The notes under the pieces were generated by a model. It searched no databases, had not been told where the DNA came from, and saw only the letters and a list, made by a program, of their open reading frames with translations. Below, piece after piece: positions 25,951 through 36,102 of a stretch of 64,000 nucleotides of DNA (within the stretch, counting starts at the first letter, position 1; each line of letters opens with the position of its first letter). The translations under genes were made by a program, and so were the position numbers. Source of the stretch: Acidobacteriaceae bacterium (GTDB taxonomy: Bacteria; Acidobacteriota; Terriglobia; Terriglobales; Acidobacteriaceae); NCBI GenBank assembly GCA_027449965.1, contig DAIDKP010000026.1, positions 186,001 through 250,000 of the forward strand, read 5' to 3'.

Positions 25951-26595
25951 CTAGCGTTGCAGAGTCATCACGATTTCGTGGGTGGGGATGACGCCTTCGC
26001 GAAGAATCTCCCAGGAATTCTCATGGTCGGCAAGATTGACGATGGTGGTGGGCAGGGAATGGGCTGACGGGCCGCCATCGACGATGAGCGGAATGCGGTC
26101 GCCGATCTGGTCGCGGACACAGGCAGCGTGAGAGCATTCGCTGGCGTTGTGAAGGTTGGCCGAGGTGGCGGTGATGGGCATGCCGTACTGCTCGACGACG
26201 GCGCGAGGGATGGCGGAGTCCGGGACGCGCAGGGCGACGTTGCCGGTGTTGGCGGTGGAGCGCAGGGGGAGCTTGCTGCCGGCGCGGACGATGATGGTGA
26301 GCGGGCCGGGCCAGAAGCGCTCAGCGAGCTTGTCGAAGCGGTCGTCGATGTCGCGCGCCAGCTCATAGGCCTGAGCGACGGAGGCGATGAGCAACGAGAG
26401 CGGCTTGTGCTTCAGCCGGGACTTGATCTGGTAAATGCGCTCGACAGCGTGGAGATTGACGGGGTCGACGGCGAGTCCGTAGAAGGTGTCTGTGGGAAGC
26501 GCGACGACATCGCCGCGACGCAGGCAGGAGACGACATAAGCGATGCGCTCTGCCTCTGGTTCATCCGGGTTGACCCGAATTATCTCTGCTGACAA
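25951..26595 (-). CDS. L-threonylcarbamoyladenylate synthase (Sua5/YciO/YrdC family)
   Basis: 214 aa. Makes threonylcarbamoyl-AMP for t6A37 tRNA modification. Motifs: VVALPTDTFYGLAVDPVN, IKSRLKHKPLSLLI (KxR/SxN type substrate loop), FWPGPLTIIV, ITATSANLH. Only the YrdC domain is present, with no Sua5 tail. The start is a TTG at 26595 with GAGG 7 nt upstream. Probably co-transcribed with the DUF218 gene. Confidence 0.9.
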   Translation of the reverse strand: MSAEIIRVNPDEPEAERIAYVVSCLRRGDVVALPTDTFYGLAVDPVNLHAVERIYQIKSRLKHKPLSLLIASVAQAYELARDIDDRFDKLAERFWPGPLTIIVRAGSKLPLRSTANTGNVALRVPDSAIPRAVVEQYGMPITATSANLHNASECSHAACVRDQIGDRIPLIVDGGPSAHSLPTTIVNLADHENSWEILREGVIPTHEIVMTLQR

Positions 26596-26690
26596 AGGCT
26601 ATCCTCGACGGTGAAAAAATCTCAAAAAAAGCGGAATCCTGAAGCTGCGCGAAGACGAAAGGATTGTGCCCCGGCATCTCTTTCAGCATT

Positions 26691-27815
26691 CTACAGTTTG
26701 CGCGATTCGTCCAGTCCAGCGGCTGTCTCCTGGGCCATGTAATCCACGACGGCCTTCAGGTCGCCGTGGCTGCTCTCAAAGACGGCAAGCTGGCGGTCGG
26801 CTCCGGTGCCGGTTTCGAGGATGCGTTCAATGCCGGCGATGGCCTGGCGGCTGCCTAACTCGTCGAGGACGGGATCGATGAGCGCGAGATATTCGCGAAT
26901 GAGGGTGCGTTCGGGCACTTCAGCCTGCTTGCCAAAGTCGATGAGCATGCCGTCAAGGCCGTAACGGACGGCTCGGAATTTGTTTTCCATCAACAGAGGA
27001 CGAGCAAATTGACGGAAGTCCTGATTCTGCTCGTGGAGGCGATAGAGATAGGCCGCGGTGGCCTGGATGAGCGCGGCGACGGCGATGGACTCAGAAGCGC
27101 GCAGGGGAATGTCGCAGGCGCGGACCTCGATGGTGTTGAAGTGTGGGTGCGGGCGGATGTCCCACCAGATTTTTTTTGCGTCGTCGATGCAGTTGGTTTT
27201 GACCAGAAGATTGACGTAGTTTTCAAATTCGGAGTAGCTGGCAAAGGCATCGGGGATGCCGGTGCGTGGGAAGTTTTCAAAGACTTTGGCGCGATAGCCT
27301 TTGTAGCCGGTGTTGAGGCCGAGCCAGAAGGGTGAGTTGGTGGTGAGCGCCATGATGTGGGGCAGGAAATAGCGCATGGAATTCATGATGCGGATGGCGG
27401 CTTCGCGGTCTTCGATGCCCACGTGAACGTGAAGACCGAAGATGAGATTGGAGCGGGCGACGAGTTGGAGATCTTTGACCACCTGACGGTACCGCGGGTC
27501 AGGATAAATCTCCTGTGTGCGCCAGTCGGCAAAGGGATGCGTGGCGCCGGCGACAAGCTGGAGATTGTGTTCGGCAGCAAGATGAATCATGCTGCGGCGC
27601 AGATGGAAGAGGTCTTCTCTGGCTTCTTCGATATTGCGGCAGATGCGTGTGCCAACCTCGACGACAGACTGATGCATCTCGGCTTTGACGCGCTCTTCGA
27701 GGCGCATTTTCCCCTGGGCAAGCATCTCGGTGGCGATGTGGGAGCGCAGGTCGCGAGTGACCGGATCAATGGTCTGGTATTCCTCTTCGATGCCGAGTGT
27801 GAAGGATGGCCGCAT
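26691..27815 (-). CDS. ybdK: Carboxylate-amine ligase YbdK (glutamate-cysteine ligase family 2)
   Basis: 374 aa from ATG 27815 (CGGAG 6 nt upstream); the 461-aa track ORF includes untranslated leader. Family marks: FTLGIEEEYQTIDPVT at the N-terminus, FGLHVHVGIEDREAAI, WWDIRPHPHFNTIEVRACD and ENKFRAVRYGLDG. Weak ATP-dependent gamma-glutamylcysteine ligase activity is reported for the family; the true physiological substrate is open. Divergent from the NHL gene across about 260 bp. Confidence 0.9.
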   Translation of the reverse strand: MRPSFTLGIEEEYQTIDPVTRDLRSHIATEMLAQGKMRLEERVKAEMHQSVVEVGTRICRNIEEAREDLFHLRRSMIHLAAEHNLQLVAGATHPFADWRTQEIYPDPRYRQVVKDLQLVARSNLIFGLHVHVGIEDREAAIRIMNSMRYFLPHIMALTTNSPFWLGLNTGYKGYRAKVFENFPRTGIPDAFASYSEFENYVNLLVKTNCIDDAKKIWWDIRPHPHFNTIEVRACDIPLRASESIAVAALIQATAAYLYRLHEQNQDFRQFARPLLMENKFRAVRYGLDGMLIDFGKQAEVPERTLIREYLALIDPVLDELGSRQAIAGIERILETGTGADRQLAVFESSHGDLKAVVDYMAQETAAGLDESRKL

Positions 27816-28074
27816 GATAACTCCGGATGAAGAATCTCTGATGCGTTGGCTCATTGTAGGACAAAGCGCGCGGTGAAGACAGCGCAAAATGCGCGTGGTT
27901 GCAGCACGGATTGATCCCGCAGCAAGCTCCGTGAGGATTTTCTGATGACTCTGGTGACTTTCTAAGACGGTTGCAGCGAGCGATGAACTCCGTGGAGGCG
28001 TGATTTGGATGCCGGATCGGGATGAGTGAGCACGACCCGAAGTCTGGAATAGCAGAACGCCGCGGAATGTGGAC

Positions 28075-31000
28075 ATGCGTTCGAGAGACTTGCAATTACG
28101 TGAGAGTGTGCGGGTGTGCGCGAAGGTGGCCGTGTTGCTGGGCTTGTGCGCAAACGGACGTTTGCTGGCGCAGGTGAGCTTTCTGGGGACGCAGAATGTG
28201 CTGCCGACTACGAATCTGGCGGCGCCGTATGGGGTGGTGGAGGATGCGGCTGGGAATATCTACGTCTCAGATACGACACTGCATGAGGTGACGTGCGTGA
28301 CTGCGACGGGCGCAGCGTGTGGAGCGCCGTTTCCGATGCAGCAGGGGCTGAGCGAGCCGAAAGGCATGGCGATCGATGGGCAGGGTGACTTGTTTGTGGC
28401 CGACGCGGGCGCGGGCACGGTGGTGGAGATTGTCCACGCGGCGTCGGGATATCAGCAACCGGTGACGCTGGCCGATTCGCTGAATGATCCGGAGGCTGTG
28501 GCACTGGACCCGAACGATAACCTGTTTGTGGCTGTGGCAGGCAGCGGCGAGGTTGTGGAACTAGCCTTGGGCCATGGTCAGTACGGCGCGCCAAACGTGA
28601 TTCTTCAGGGGCTTGGGCAGCCGGTGGGGATCGCGTTTGATGCCTACTTTACGATGTATCTCTCCGATGCAGATTCCCGAATGATTTACACCAGTAAGCA
28701 GCAGTTGGGAGTGTATTCCACGCCAGAGAGTTTTTTGGGTATTCCGAGCAGTAACAGTTATCCCGGGGTGCCCGGCAGTTTGATGATGGATGCATCGATG
28801 GTGCTCTATGTGACCGATCAATCGATCCATCAGGTGTTTGCTTACCAAGTTAATCCCAATATTCCACATCCAGTGGCCTCGTGGAATATCGGGGGCGGTT
28901 TGCAGAGTCCTGGACAGGTTGCCGAGAATGCGGCTGGCAACATAGTGCTGACCGACAGTGGAAGTGGGGAAGTGGTATTTTTTTCCACACAGGCCTTGCC
29001 GTTCATGAGCCAAGAGATGGGTGCCGCACCAGTGAGCCAGACATTTCTTTTCACTGTAGCGCAAGGCAGCAGCATTGGCTCAATCGACGTTTCGACATCC
29101 GGTAATTTGCAGGGAGACTTTCGTGCCGGATCGGGCAGCAACTGCTTTATTGGCACGTATTCCACTGCGACAGTGTGTAGCGTCGTCGTGACTTTTTCTC
29201 CTGCTCAATCGGGAGAACGAGCGGGGGCAATCTCGATCTTCGACGAAGGCGGCAAGCCACTGCTTTCGACGTATATCTCCGGTACAGGAAATACGAGCCG
29301 ACTGATCACTCTTCCGGCTGCAATGAGCACGATCGTCAGTGGATTGCTGATGCCGACGGGGATAGCGGTAGATGGCAGCGGTGACGTGTATGTAACGGAT
29401 GGCGAGACATACACGGTTACGGAATACGGCCAGAGCGGGGGCAGTGTTTCTTCGCCGGAAACTCTGCCAATTGAAGCGTTGAATGTTCCGATGGGTATGG
29501 CCGTGGACGGTGCAGGAAACCTGCTCGTGGCATCGAGTGGAAACGACCGTGTAATCCGGATGACGTGGAATGGCTCGTCGTTTGTCGACCAACAGAGCGA
29601 GGGTTCCGGGATGTATGTGCCATCGGGTGTGGCGGTGGCGCCAGATGGCGTGATGTGTGCTGCGAATACCTATGAGAACCAGGTGAATTGCTATATCTGG
29701 ACGGGTACCAGTTATGTTCGTCAGCCGCTAGAACAAAACTATGCCGCGGGCGGAACTTTTGTCACGTACTTTCCTTTGTCGGTGGCAGGGGATGGATTGG
29801 GCGATGTTTTCTGGGTGCAGCCATATCAGAATCAGGTAACAGAGTTCAATAACAGCAGCCAATGGGTAAGAAATCTGTGGCAGGGTTACTTTCAGTTTCC
29901 GACGGCAGTGGCTGTGGATGGCGAGGGTGACCTGTATGTGCTGGACTCCGGACGCAACCAAGTGATGATGATGGTGCCGGTGAATGGGGTATATCAGAAG
30001 CCGGTGCTGGTGGCGGATGGATTGAATGCTCCGCAGGGCCTGGCTGTGGATGCGGCGGGAAACCTGTATGTGGCGGACACGGGGAATCATCGTGTAGTGA
30101 AGATTGTGATGACCCAGACCGCACCACTTGTGTTCACGCCGACGGCAAGCGGAGGGAACAGCACCGCGACGCAGACGATCGAAGTGTTGAGCGTGGGTGC
30201 GCAGCCGGCGACGATCACGGGCGTGAGTTATCCGCAGGATTTTGTAGCAGCCAGCGTTTCAGGCTCCTCTGCTTCGAGCAGTGTGACATGCGCCGCGGGA
30301 GTTCAGTTGCAACAGGGACAAGGCTGCACGGTTTCGACGGCGTTTGCGCCGCAGAAAGCGAATGCGCAGATGCAGGAGAGTATCGCAATTACGGCACAGG
30401 CGGCGACAGGTCAGGCGCTCTTGTACACCGTCCCGGTGCAGGGAACAAGCGCGAACCTGGCGGCGCAGACAATCCAGTTTACGACGCAGGCTGCGGAGGT
30501 TTATGGGCAGGGGATGGTGAGCGGACACATGAATTTTCCACTCGTAGCGAAGTCGAGCGCGGGGCTGCCGGTGACCTTTGCTGTGGTGAGCGGGCCGGGC
30601 GTGATCTCGGGCGGTAATACGCTGGAGGCGACAGGTACGGGAAGCATTGTGGTGCAGGCGATGCAGGCCGGCAATGCGATGTATGCTGCGGCAACGCCGG
30701 TGGAGCAGACGTTCACCGTGCTGCCGGCGACGTTGACGGTGACGGCAAGCAATCAGCAGGTGGTCTACGGCAGTTCCGCGTCGTCGTTTGGTTACACGAT
30801 TGTGGGCTTTGTCGGGGGTGATTCGGGGAGTGTGGTCAGCGGGAATCCGACGATCACATCGAGCGCCGGGAGGTGGCCATCTGTGGGCAGCTATCCTATT
30901 TCGATCGGTGCTGGGACGCTGACGGCAGCCAACTATACATTTGTCTTTGTACCAGGGACGCTGACGGTGACACCGGCGAGCCTGACGCTGATTCCGAACG

Positions 31001-31782
31001 CAGTGGTGATGACTGTGGGCAGCGCGGTGCCGACGTTGACTTACTCGGCGGAGGGGCTGCTGGGCGCAGATACGCTGGCGAGCGCAACGAACGGAGCGCC
31101 GGTGTTGAGCACGACGGCGACGGCGCAATCTCCACCGGGGACCTATCCGATTCAGATTGCTGCCGGGACGGTGCAATCGAGGAATTACACGCTTGCATTT
31201 CAGTTGGGGGTGCTGCTGGTGACGCGGGTGGGAAATCTGGGATTCAATCCGCCGGGTGGATTGGCTCCGCCGCCGTATCGGCTGCACGGTGCTCCGGTAC
31301 TGCCTTTTGTGGGCACTTTGGCGGAGGATCGGCGGAGTCGCGCCGGAGTGGAAATGAGTGGGACGCATTCGGGATGGCCAACGCTGGGCGGCACGGACGG
31401 GGGTGTGACCGGCGGAGCGGAGGCGCCGAACTGGATCCCGGTGGAGATATGGAGCGAGACGACGGGTGGAAGCTTGGCGAACGGCAGCGGCGTGAACGGC
31501 GGTGTAACGAGCGGAAGTGATCTGAGCAGCAGCGGTGCAGGCAGCAATGCCACGAGCGGAAGCGGCGCGAATGGAAGTGCTGTGAACGGAAGCGCTGTAT
31601 GCACAAAAGCGCTCGATGGTATTGGGAGCCAATCGTCGGGAAGCCGGTTGTCTGGAAGCAATCAGGATCGGAGTCAACCGGCTGGACCGAAGCGCAGCGA
31701 AGACGGGAGCGCAGCCGCGACGGGCTATTGCGGGGCGAGCGCTCCGGCAGCAGCAGCTCCCGCAGCGATGGATGAGAGATAG
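28075..31782 (+). CDS. Large exported NHL-repeat / MBG-domain protein
   Basis: 1235 aa. Signal-like N-terminus ending at LLAQ, then about ten NHL-type propeller repeats ([50 protein letters not shown]) broken by a choice-of-anchor-like beta domain (about 315-405). After about residue 675 come beta-sandwich segments and two MBG-type repeats ([29 protein letters not shown]). The last 170 residues are a Gly/Ser/Asn low-complexity tail. No LPXTG or membrane anchor is seen. A secreted or surface protein of acidobacterial type, role unknown. Its final 58 bp overlap mtnA antiparallel. Confidence 0.85.
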   Translation: MRSRDLQLRESVRVCAKVAVLLGLCANGRLLAQVSFLGTQNVLPTTNLAAPYGVVEDAAGNIYVSDTTLHEVTCVTATGAACGAPFPMQQGLSEPKGMAIDGQGDLFVADAGAGTVVEIVHAASGYQQPVTLADSLNDPEAVALDPNDNLFVAVAGSGEVVELALGHGQYGAPNVILQGLGQPVGIAFDAYFTMYLSDADSRMIYTSKQQLGVYSTPESFLGIPSSNSYPGVPGSLMMDASMVLYVTDQSIHQVFAYQVNPNIPHPVASWNIGGGLQSPGQVAENAAGNIVLTDSGSGEVVFFSTQALPFMSQEMGAAPVSQTFLFTVAQGSSIGSIDVSTSGNLQGDFRAGSGSNCFIGTYSTATVCSVVVTFSPAQSGERAGAISIFDEGGKPLLSTYISGTGNTSRLITLPAAMSTIVSGLLMPTGIAVDGSGDVYVTDGETYTVTEYGQSGGSVSSPETLPIEALNVPMGMAVDGAGNLLVASSGNDRVIRMTWNGSSFVDQQSEGSGMYVPSGVAVAPDGVMCAANTYENQVNCYIWTGTSYVRQPLEQNYAAGGTFVTYFPLSVAGDGLGDVFWVQPYQNQVTEFNNSSQWVRNLWQGYFQFPTAVAVDGEGDLYVLDSGRNQVMMMVPVNGVYQKPVLVADGLNAPQGLAVDAAGNLYVADTGNHRVVKIVMTQTAPLVFTPTASGGNSTATQTIEVLSVGAQPATITGVSYPQDFVAASVSGSSASSSVTCAAGVQLQQGQGCTVSTAFAPQKANAQMQESIAITAQAATGQALLYTVPVQGTSANLAAQTIQFTTQAAEVYGQGMVSGHMNFPLVAKSSAGLPVTFAVVSGPGVISGGNTLEATGTGSIVVQAMQAGNAMYAAATPVEQTFTVLPATLTVTASNQQVVYGSSASSFGYTIVGFVGGDSGSVVSGNPTITSSAGRWPSVGSYPISIGAGTLTAANYTFVFVPGTLTVTPASLTLIPNAVVMTVGSAVPTLTYSAEGLLGADTLASATNGAPVLSTTATAQSPPGTYPIQIAAGTVQSRNYTLAFQLGVLLVTRVGNLGFNPPGGLAPPPYRLHGAPVLPFVGTLAEDRRSRAGVEMSGTHSGWPTLGGTDGGVTGGAEAPNWIPVEIWSETTGGSLANGSGVNGGVTSGSDLSSSGAGSNATSGSGANGSAVNGSAVCTKALDGIGSQSSGSRLSGSNQDRSQPAGPKRSEDGSAAATGYCGASAPAAAAPAAMDER

Positions 31783-32789
31783 GGCGCTTGCAGGACGCCG
31801 CACTCAGTGATGATGGCGGTGACGTAGCGAGCGGGCGTGACGTCGAAGGCGGGGTTGCAGATGCCGACGCCATGGGGCGTGAGTTGGCGTCCGCCGTGGT
31901 GCGTAACCTCGATGGCGGCGCGCTCTTCGATGGGGATGGCATCGCCGGTGGCGGTGGCGGGGTCGATGGTGGACCAGGGCGCGGCGACATAGAACGGGAT
32001 GCCGTGTTCGTGAGCGAGGACGGCGACGCTGTAGGTGCCGATCTTGTTGGCAACATCGCCGTTGGCGGCGATGCGGTCCGCACCGACGACGACGGCCTGG
32101 ATGCGACCCTGACGCATGAGGCTGCCGGCCATGTTGTCGCAAAGAACGGTGGTAGGGATGCCGTCTGCCATCAGCTCCCATGCGGTGAGGCGCGCGCCCT
32201 GAAGGAAGGGCCGCGTTTCGTCGGCGAAGACATGGATGCGCTTGCCGCGCTCGACGGCTCCGCGAATGACGCCGAGAGCGGTGCCGTAGCCGCAGGTGGC
32301 CAGCGCGCCGGCGTTACAGTGGGTGAGCACGGTTCCCTCGTCGGGCATGAGATCGGCTCCGAAGGCACCCATGGCGCGGCAGGCGGCGATGTCCTCGTCA
32401 TACATGGTGCGCGCCTCTGCCTCCAGACGGTCGCGAACGGTAGCCATGCTGCTGCCGGCGGCAAGCAGTTGAGCAAAGACGCGCTTCATGCGGTCGATGG
32501 CCCAGAAGAGATTGACGGCGGTGGGACGGGTACCGGCGAGCAGATCGCAGCTTGCGGCAAAGGATGGGGCAAAGGTCTCTGCGGTGGCGGCAGAGGCGGA
32601 TTTGGCGGCCAGCGCGAGTCCCATGGCCGCGCTGACGCCGATGGCTGGTGCACCGCGGACGACCATGGTGGTGATGATGGTGGCGACCTGGTCGGGCGTG
32701 GTGGCGAGCAGATAGGTTTCTTCGAGGGGAAGTTTGGTCTGGTCAAGGAACCGGACACCTTCGCGGGTCCATTCAAGAGTAGGAATCAT
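31725..32789 (-). CDS. mtnA: S-methyl-5-thioribose-1-phosphate isomerase MtnA
   Basis: 354 aa. Methionine salvage: MTR-1-P to MTRu-1-P. Motifs: [15 protein letters not shown], the catalytic Cys in [20 protein letters not shown], and the Asp in [23 protein letters not shown] 32789 has a TACACT box 7 nt upstream; the 420-aa track ORF starts in leader DNA. The C-terminal Ala-rich tail ([14 protein letters not shown]) overlaps the NHL gene. No other salvage gene is nearby. Confidence 0.93.
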   Translation of the reverse strand: MIPTLEWTREGVRFLDQTKLPLEETYLLATTPDQVATIITTMVVRGAPAIGVSAAMGLALAAKSASAATAETFAPSFAASCDLLAGTRPTAVNLFWAIDRMKRVFAQLLAAGSSMATVRDRLEAEARTMYDEDIAACRAMGAFGADLMPDEGTVLTHCNAGALATCGYGTALGVIRGAVERGKRIHVFADETRPFLQGARLTAWELMADGIPTTVLCDNMAGSLMRQGRIQAVVVGADRIAANGDVANKIGTYSVAVLAHEHGIPFYVAAPWSTIDPATATGDAIPIEERAAIEVTHHGGRQLTPHGVGICNPAFDVTPARYVTAIITECGVLQAPYLSSIAAGAAAAGALAPQ

Positions 32790-32796
32790 CAGAAAC

Positions 32797-32802
32797 AGTG
32801 TA
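32797..32802 (-). promoter_or_regulatory. Candidate -10 box of mtnA, leaderless spacing
   Basis: TACACT on the minus strand, ending 7 nt before ATG 32789. Confidence 0.5.
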
Positions 32803-32925
32803 TCTGTTTGAGGGGAGTGGGGGTGCTTCGTAAAGGTTTTCATTTTTCTCTGGACTCTGCTGCCCGGACCTAGGTAGAGTAAGTTGCGGCAGGTCGCAAG
32901 CGCCCTTCCCGAGAACTCCGATCTG

Positions 32926-34776
32926 ATGATTGAGGATGAACTCTTGTTTGGACATACACAACTCACCGCGATTGACTGGCTGATCATGCTGCTCTACTTC
33001 GTCTTTGTGCTGGGCATCGGCTTTGCGCTGAAGCGGTACATGAAGACGAGCAAGGATTTTTTTCAGGCCGGTCGTGCGTTGCCGGCCTGGATATGCGGCC
33101 TGGCCTTTATGAGTGCCAATCTGGGCGCTCAGGAAGTGATCGGTATGGGGGCCTCGGGCGCGAAGTACGGTATTGCGACGAGCCATTTCTACTGGATTGG
33201 CGCGATTCCGGCGATGATCTTTGTGGGCATCTTCATGATGCCGTTCTACTATGGTTCGAAGGCGCGGTCGGTGCCGGAGTTTCTGCTGCTGCGCTTTGAC
33301 GAAAAGACGCGCGCGCTGAATGCCTGTTCCTTTGCGGTGATGACGGTTTTTTCCTCAGGTATCTCGATGTATGCGATGGCGCTGCTGATTCAGACGCTGC
33401 ATATCTTCGACGGACTGTTCCTGACGCTGGGTCTGCCGTTGGGCTGGATCTTTCACTTCTCGATGCTGCTGTCGGCAATCATTGTGCTGGGCTATATCTT
33501 TCTGGGCGGATTGACGAGCGCGATCTATAACGAGGTGTTGCAGTTTGCGCTGATCATCGCGGGATTTCTGCCTCTGGTGCTGATTGGCCTGCACAATGTG
33601 GGCGGACTGAGCGGATTGCGCGCGGCGCTGCCGACGGCCTATATGCACTCCTGGCGCGGGATGGAACATGCGAGCACGAATCCGCTGGGTGTGGATGCGT
33701 TTGGGCTGGCGATGGGGTTGGGATTTGTGTTGTCGTTTGGCTACTGGTGTACGGATTTTCTGGTGATTCAGACGGCGATGGCCACCGATACGCAGGAGAA
33801 TGCGCGGCGTGTGCCGCTGATTGCGGCGATTCCCAAGATGTTTTTTCCGTTCCTGGTGATTCTGCCTGGTTTGCTGGCGATTGCCGCGACGACGCCGCAC
33901 AACGTGACAACCGAGACGGTGGTGAATGGGACGATTGTGCGCGAGACGCGCGTGGTGAGCAAGGCCGAGGCGGAAGGACACGGGCTGGTGCCGGCGAAGA
34001 TGGATCCGCTGACAGGAAAGATTGTGCTGGATGCGAGCGGCAAGCCGGAGCTGGATTACGATCTGGCGATTCCGTCGATGCTGCTGCACTATCTGCCGTC
34101 GGGCCTGCTGGGACTTGGATTGACGGCGCTGCTGGCCAGTTTTATGAGCGGAATGGCGGGCAATGTGACAGCATTCAATACGGTCTGGACCTATGACCTC
34201 TATCAGTCCTACATTCGCAAGGGGGCTTCGGATCAGCACTATCTGAAGATGGGTCGCTGGGCTACCGTGGGAGGTATTGTTTTATCGATGGCAACGGCGT
34301 ATGCGGCCTCGAATTTCAACAACATCATGGATACGCTCCAGCTTGTCTTCAGCCTGGTGAATGCGCCTCTGTTTGCGACCTTTTTGCTGGGCATGTTCTG
34401 GAAGCGGACGACAGGCAACGGCGCCTTTGCCGGGTTGATTGCGGGGACTGCGGCGGCGATGGTGCATCACGGACTGACGTTGCCGATTGAGGCGCATCCG
34501 GGATTGCATGGCGGATGGATCGCCGTGCTGCACCACTATCCGAGCGATATGGCGCAGAACTTCTGGACGGCGATCTGGGCGTTCAGCACGAACTTTGTGG
34601 TGGCGATTGGGGTGAGCCTGTTTGGCAAGCCGAAGCCGGAGTCGGAACTGGTGGGCCTGGTGCATTCGCTGACGCCGCGAGCCAAGGCAACGGAACGCAT
34701 CTGGTGGAAGCGACCGGAGGCGCTGGCAGTGGTGCTGCTGGTGACGGTGGTTGTGCTGAATGTGATCTTCCGATAG
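32926..34776 (+). CDS. Sodium:solute symporter (SSS family)
   Basis: 616 aa with about 13-14 membrane helices. SSS marks: [20 protein letters not shown] and [19 protein letters not shown] near helices 1-2, [17 protein letters not shown], and [25 protein letters not shown] hydrophilic insert (about 325-375, [19 protein letters not shown]) lies between helices. SGLT-like sugar or cation symport is likely; substrate not determinable. Start ATG 32926 chosen over the track start 32884, which lies in leader DNA; no clear SD. Confidence 0.88.
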   Translation: MIEDELLFGHTQLTAIDWLIMLLYFVFVLGIGFALKRYMKTSKDFFQAGRALPAWICGLAFMSANLGAQEVIGMGASGAKYGIATSHFYWIGAIPAMIFVGIFMMPFYYGSKARSVPEFLLLRFDEKTRALNACSFAVMTVFSSGISMYAMALLIQTLHIFDGLFLTLGLPLGWIFHFSMLLSAIIVLGYIFLGGLTSAIYNEVLQFALIIAGFLPLVLIGLHNVGGLSGLRAALPTAYMHSWRGMEHASTNPLGVDAFGLAMGLGFVLSFGYWCTDFLVIQTAMATDTQENARRVPLIAAIPKMFFPFLVILPGLLAIAATTPHNVTTETVVNGTIVRETRVVSKAEAEGHGLVPAKMDPLTGKIVLDASGKPELDYDLAIPSMLLHYLPSGLLGLGLTALLASFMSGMAGNVTAFNTVWTYDLYQSYIRKGASDQHYLKMGRWATVGGIVLSMATAYAASNFNNIMDTLQLVFSLVNAPLFATFLLGMFWKRTTGNGAFAGLIAGTAAAMVHHGLTLPIEAHPGLHGGWIAVLHHYPSDMAQNFWTAIWAFSTNFVVAIGVSLFGKPKPESELVGLVHSLTPRAKATERIWWKRPEALAVVLLVTVVVLNVIFR

Positions 34777-34833
34777 GCGCACGGAGCAAGTGGGCGGAAA
34801 GCTGCACGCTGGGGTGCGAAAAGGAGAGGGATT

Positions 34834-35100
34834 GTGAATCTGGATTTGAGAATTCCAATGGGCCTGATGTTTACGCTGGTGGGCCTGATTCTGACGCTGT
34901 ACGGCTGGGCAACACGCGGGAGTGTGCTGTATCTGCGGGCGGACAATCTGGATGTGAATTTGTATTGGGGCCTGGTGCTGCTGGTCTTTGGCCTGGGGAT
35001 GTTTCTGCTGGGCAGACGCGGCGAGCGCAGAGCGCGCGAGGAGATGCGCAGGAAGCCGCCGCAAGCCGAGGCGGCGGGTGGACGCCGACGCGGACACTGA
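34834..35100 (+). CDS. Small two-helix membrane protein, hypothetical
   Basis: 88 aa from a GTG with AGGAGAGGG just upstream. Two membrane helices (about 8-27 and 44-61) and a strongly basic C-terminal tail (RRGERRAREEMRRKP). It follows the symporter by 57 nt on the same strand and may share its transcript. No known family recognised. Confidence 0.65.
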   Translation: MNLDLRIPMGLMFTLVGLILTLYGWATRGSVLYLRADNLDVNLYWGLVLLVFGLGMFLLGRRGERRAREEMRRKPPQAEAAGGRRRGH

Positions 35101-35277
35101 GGCGAATCTGTTGCGACCGGCGAGTGCTGAATCGGACGCGTTGTGCGCGCGTGGAAGAATCCGGAACAGGCAGGCAAGGAACATGGTTGTGAGGGTGCTT
35201 TGCATAGATGAACTGTATTCGTGAATCGCACTCGGAAACAGCAGGCGCGAACTGCCTTGTGAGCCGGAGTTGTGGAC

Positions 35278-35283
35278 TACACT
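35278..35283 (+). promoter_or_regulatory. Candidate -10 box of hpf
   Basis: TACACT lies 20 nt before ATG 35304. With a start site about 7 nt on, the transcript would have a short leader containing AAGGGAG, unlike the leaderless set. Confidence 0.4.
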
Positions 35284-35303
35284 CTTGGTAAAGGGAGAAC
35301 GCC

Positions 35304-35939
35304 ATGGAAATCGAGTTCACTGGCAGACAGACGAAGATCAGCAAGACAACGCGGGAAGCGGCGCAGGAGGGAATCGAACGGGTAGCGCGGATTCTCGGTC
35401 CGCTGACGGCGGCATCGTGCATTTTACGGGAGGAGCGACACCTGCAGGTGGTGGAGATTCATCTGCAGAGCCGACGGCACCCGCTGGTGGCGCAGGGTTC
35501 GGCGACAACGCAGGCCGCCGCGCTGCGACTGGCTCTGGAGCATGCGGAGAGTCAGTCGCTGCGCTTTCGAGATCGGTTGCGCAGCCAAAAACGCAAGCCT
35601 GAGGCTTCGCTTACGGCGGAGGCGCGTGTTGGTGTTGTGGCGAGTGCAACGGGGAAGAAGAGATCGCGCGGCGTGGCGACGGAGACCTCGGCGACTCGAA
35701 GCAGCGCGCGTAAGGCGACCAGTCTGGCCGTGATTCCGACCGGGCGCCGGAGCGTGACGGAGCCGCACCTGATCAGCGCGGCGGATGCGATTCTGCCAGA
35801 TCCAGTGACGGTGGAGCAAGCGGTGAAGCGAGCCGAAAGCGATGATCGCGACCTGCTGATCTTTCGCAGCCCGGAGGGGACACAGTTTGTGCTGCATCGG
35901 CGACGAGATGGCCAGATGTCGATGGTGGCGCTGGGCTGA
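35304..35939 (+). CDS. hpf: Ribosome hibernation promoting factor, long form
   Basis: 211 aa. N-terminal S30AE/RaiA-type domain (about 1-95, MEIEFTGRQTKISKTTREA ... EIHLQSRRHPLVAQGSA), a basic Ser/Ala/Arg linker (about 95-155), and a C-terminal dimerisation domain (DPVTVEQAVKRAESDDRDL, then FRSPEGTQFVLHRRRDGQM). Long HPF forms 100S ribosome dimers in stationary phase. SD AAGGGAG 6 nt before the ATG. The linker is longer than usual. Confidence 0.85.
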   Translation: MEIEFTGRQTKISKTTREAAQEGIERVARILGPLTAASCILREERHLQVVEIHLQSRRHPLVAQGSATTQAAALRLALEHAESQSLRFRDRLRSQKRKPEASLTAEARVGVVASATGKKRSRGVATETSATRSSARKATSLAVIPTGRRSVTEPHLISAADAILPDPVTVEQAVKRAESDDRDLLIFRSPEGTQFVLHRRRDGQMSMVALG

Positions 35940-36102
35940 ACGGCGAATGAGTTTCTTCTGAAAAATCCGATCGAAGCAGGCCCTTGTTGTGCTTACATGA
36001 AGTAACAGGGGAGTTTGCGAATCGAGTGGCATGACTGCTGTGTGCTGCACCGGACAAATGCTTTGTATTGACAAAGTTGCGTCGGGTGCAAGTTGAGCTG
36101 GA

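Noticed and set aside
36068-36073. TTGACA as a -35 box for the GGDEF-EAL gene
   Set aside because: No acceptable -10 at 16-18 nt spacing.
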